A DNA stretch of 64,000 bases from Alteromonas portus (lineage in GTDB: Bacteria; Pseudomonadota; Gammaproteobacteria; Enterobacterales; Alteromonadaceae): positions 558,001-622,000 of the forward strand of contig NZ_SWCO01000005.1 of assembly GCF_005117025.1 (NCBI RefSeq), written 5' to 3'. Made by a program: the position numbers and the translations under genes. The notes below the pieces were generated by a model that did not search any database, was not told the origin of the DNA, and worked only from the letters and a program-made list of their open reading frames with translations. Below, in pieces: positions 62,377 through 64,000 of this stretch (the stretch's first letter is position 1; each line of letters opens with the position of its first letter).

Positions 62377-64000
62377 ATGTGTGGAGTTAGCGGAATATTT
62401 AGTTTTGACAAAGGGCAACTTATATCTAAACAAGTGTTAGAAGATATGAACAACGCTCAAATACACAGAGGACCGGATGCTGGAGGTTACTTCTATGGAG
62501 ATGGAGTTGCACTAGGGCACCGTCGTTTATCAATAATAGATATTACAGGCGGCGGTCAACCTATCTACAGCGAAAATAAGGATGTTGTAATTGTTTTTAA
62601 TGGTGAGATTTTCAATCATCATGAAATTGCCGAAGAGCTTAAATTAAAAGGCTACTCCTACCAAACTCACAGTGATACTGAAACGATATTACACTCATGG
62701 AGAGAATGGGGAGTAAAGTGTCTAGATAAGCTGCGAGGAATGTTCGTCTTCCTCATATGGGACGAAGTAAAACAACAACTTTTTGTGGCAAGAGATAGGT
62801 TAGGAATCAAGCCTCTACATTATTCTCAATTGGCTGACGGTAGTGTTATTTTTGGCTCAGAGCTGAAAGTTTTAAAAGCGCACCCTGAATTAGACCGAAC
62901 ACTAAATTATTCAGCAATCGAAGATTATCTTACTTTTGGTTATATACCTGACCCAAAGTGTATCTATTCTTCAGTTCAAAAGTTGGAAGCGGGCCATTAC
63001 TTGTTATTTCAGCGAGGGAAATCAGGAACTTTGCCCAAGCCCGTGCAATATTGGGATTTACCCTGGGACCAACCACAATATGATGAACTAGACAAAGAAA
63101 TTTTAACTGAGCGTTTTCGCGAAGCCGTGGATATCCGTTTAGAGTCAGAAGTTCCTTTGGGGGCGTTCTTATCTGGGGGAGTTGATTCAAGCGCTGTCGT
63201 AGCTATGATGGCCGGCCTGCAAAAGGAGCCTGTTACAACATGCTCAATAGGTTTCGATGTCCCTGACTATAATGAGTCCGAATTTGCGTCACTAGTTGCT
63301 AAGCAATATAAAACCTCACACCATTTAGAGGTAGTCAATCACGAGGATTTTACGTTGATTGATAAAATGGTTGAGTTATATGACGAGCCCTATTCTGACT
63401 CATCGGCCCTCCCTACCTACAAGGTTTGCGAGCTAGCAAGAAAACATGTGACAGTAGCCCTTTCAGGAGATGGCGGGGACGAACTTTTCGCAGGATATCG
63501 GAGGTATCGTCTTCACATGAATGAACAGAGAGTACGAGATGTTATTCCCGACCCGATTAGGCGACGCGTTTTCGGATTTTTAGGCAGTATCTATCCAAAG
63601 CTCGATTGGGCTCCTCAATTTTTACGAGCTAAAACAACATTTCAATCGTTATCTATGAGCTCTTCGGAAGCTTACCTGAATAGTGTAAGTAAGCTGCGAT
63701 TCGATGAGCGAAGAGCTCTTTATCATAAAGGATTTAAGCGTCTCATTGGAGAATACAAATCAAATCAAGTATTTGACAACGTACTTAAAGGTAAACAAAT
63801 TAAAGATAAGCTTAAAGAAGCACAGTATCTCGATTATAAAACTTGGGTAACAGGTGATATTCATACAAAAGTAGATCGAGCAAGCATGGCGCATGGGCTA
63901 GAGGTAAGGGTTCCTATCTTTGACCATAAATTTGTAGAATGGGGTTTCAGACTGCCCTCGAGACTAAATTTGAATAATGGTGAAGGAAAATTCAGTTTCA
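62377..64000 (+). CDS. XrtA-associated asparagine-synthetase-like amidotransferase (3' partial)
   Basis: The frame runs open to the window end (541 codons seen). The N-terminal glutaminase has nucleophile Cys2 (MCGVSGIFSFD) and RGPDAGGYF. The synthetase domain has the PP-loop SGGVDSS (about 266-272) and SGDGGDELFAGYRRY. The family is the PEP-CTERM-system amidotransferase (TIGR03108-like), probably amidating a sugar acid or lipid in EPS synthesis. It starts nine bases after the GT4 stop. Confidence 0.9.
   Translation, partial: MCGVSGIFSFDKGQLISKQVLEDMNNAQIHRGPDAGGYFYGDGVALGHRRLSIIDITGGGQPIYSENKDVVIVFNGEIFNHHEIAEELKLKGYSYQTHSDTETILHSWREWGVKCLDKLRGMFVFLIWDEVKQQLFVARDRLGIKPLHYSQLADGSVIFGSELKVLKAHPELDRTLNYSAIEDYLTFGYIPDPKCIYSSVQKLEAGHYLLFQRGKSGTLPKPVQYWDLPWDQPQYDELDKEILTERFREAVDIRLESEVPLGAFLSGGVDSSAVVAMMAGLQKEPVTTCSIGFDVPDYNESEFASLVAKQYKTSHHLEVVNHEDFTLIDKMVELYDEPYSDSSALPTYKVCELARKHVTVALSGDGGDELFAGYRRYRLHMNEQRVRDVIPDPIRRRVFGFLGSIYPKLDWAPQFLRAKTTFQSLSMSSSEAYLNSVSKLRFDERRALYHKGFKRLIGEYKSNQVFDNVLKGKQIKDKLKEAQYLDYKTWVTGDIHTKVDRASMAHGLEVRVPIFDHKFVEWGFRLPSRLNLNNGEGKFSF

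Noticed and set aside
1..64000. CRISPR arrays, tRNA genes, IS elements or prophage
   Set aside because: No regularly spaced repeats, cloverleaf genes, transposase, integrase or phage structural genes were seen.

Overview
The window looks like chromosomal DNA of a marine gammaproteobacterium, most likely Alteromonas or a close relative. This rests on the gene mix: two large TonB-dependent receptors, many cyclic-di-GMP proteins, a glnE/hldE neighbourhood, a TorF-type porin, a FadE-type dehydrogenase, and an XrtA (exosortase A) exopolysaccharide locus. Base composition is moderately AT-rich and even. I saw no tRNA, rRNA, CRISPR array, insertion sequence, prophage or integrase.

Layout. 1-3216: 5'-truncated propeller/GGDEF sensor and a TorF-like porin. 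3351-7873: leftward betB-betA-BCCT transporter set for choline uptake and oxidation to glycine betaine, without an adjacent betI. 7874-11522: long non-coding stretch, a META+MliC lipoprotein, an Mpo1-like membrane protein, a crotonase and two small unknown genes. 11720-17882: PLP decarboxylase, an exported unknown protein with a transglutaminase-fold partner, a TrmH/SpoU-type RNA methyltransferase and the ribosome-assembly GTPase YlqF/RbgA. 18006-21812: copper-radical oxidase (galactose/glyoxal oxidase type) with an exported partner of duplicated architecture, then a WbuC-type cupin. 21813-24450: an apparent leader-peptide attenuator ahead of a small XRE regulator, then upp and a LacI-family regulator. 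24466-34130: two TonB receptors flanking a GGDEF-EAL/tdk pair, then a periplasmic binding protein. 34295-41620: fadE-like gene divergent from a four-gene RND/LolA-like/beta-barrel envelope operon. 41693-50266: DUF3081-like protein, LpxL-type acyltransferase, orphan TcpQ-like protein, glnE, DUF350 protein, GIY-YIG protein and hldE.

50423-64000 is the XrtA/PEP-CTERM exopolysaccharide locus. It holds an ExeA-type ATPase, then a leftward operon (Wza-like export lipoprotein, Wzz-like chain-length protein, tyrosine autokinase, outer-membrane barrel), then a rightward operon (EpsB-type sugar transferase, polysaccharide deacetylase, FemAB-like protein, exosortase A fused to EpsI, glycosyltransferase, asparagine-synthetase-like amidotransferase cut by the window end). 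Together these would initiate, build, modify and export a polysaccharide, and sort PEP-CTERM proteins whose genes lie elsewhere.

The least conventional items are regulatory: a terminator/antiterminator leader with short ORFs upstream of an orphan XRE gene (21915-22181), a nested inverted repeat covering the ribosome-binding site of the copper-radical oxidase gene (17907-18001), and several perfect palindromes in divergent or leader regions. All functions are inferred by reading translated sequence; no database search was possible.
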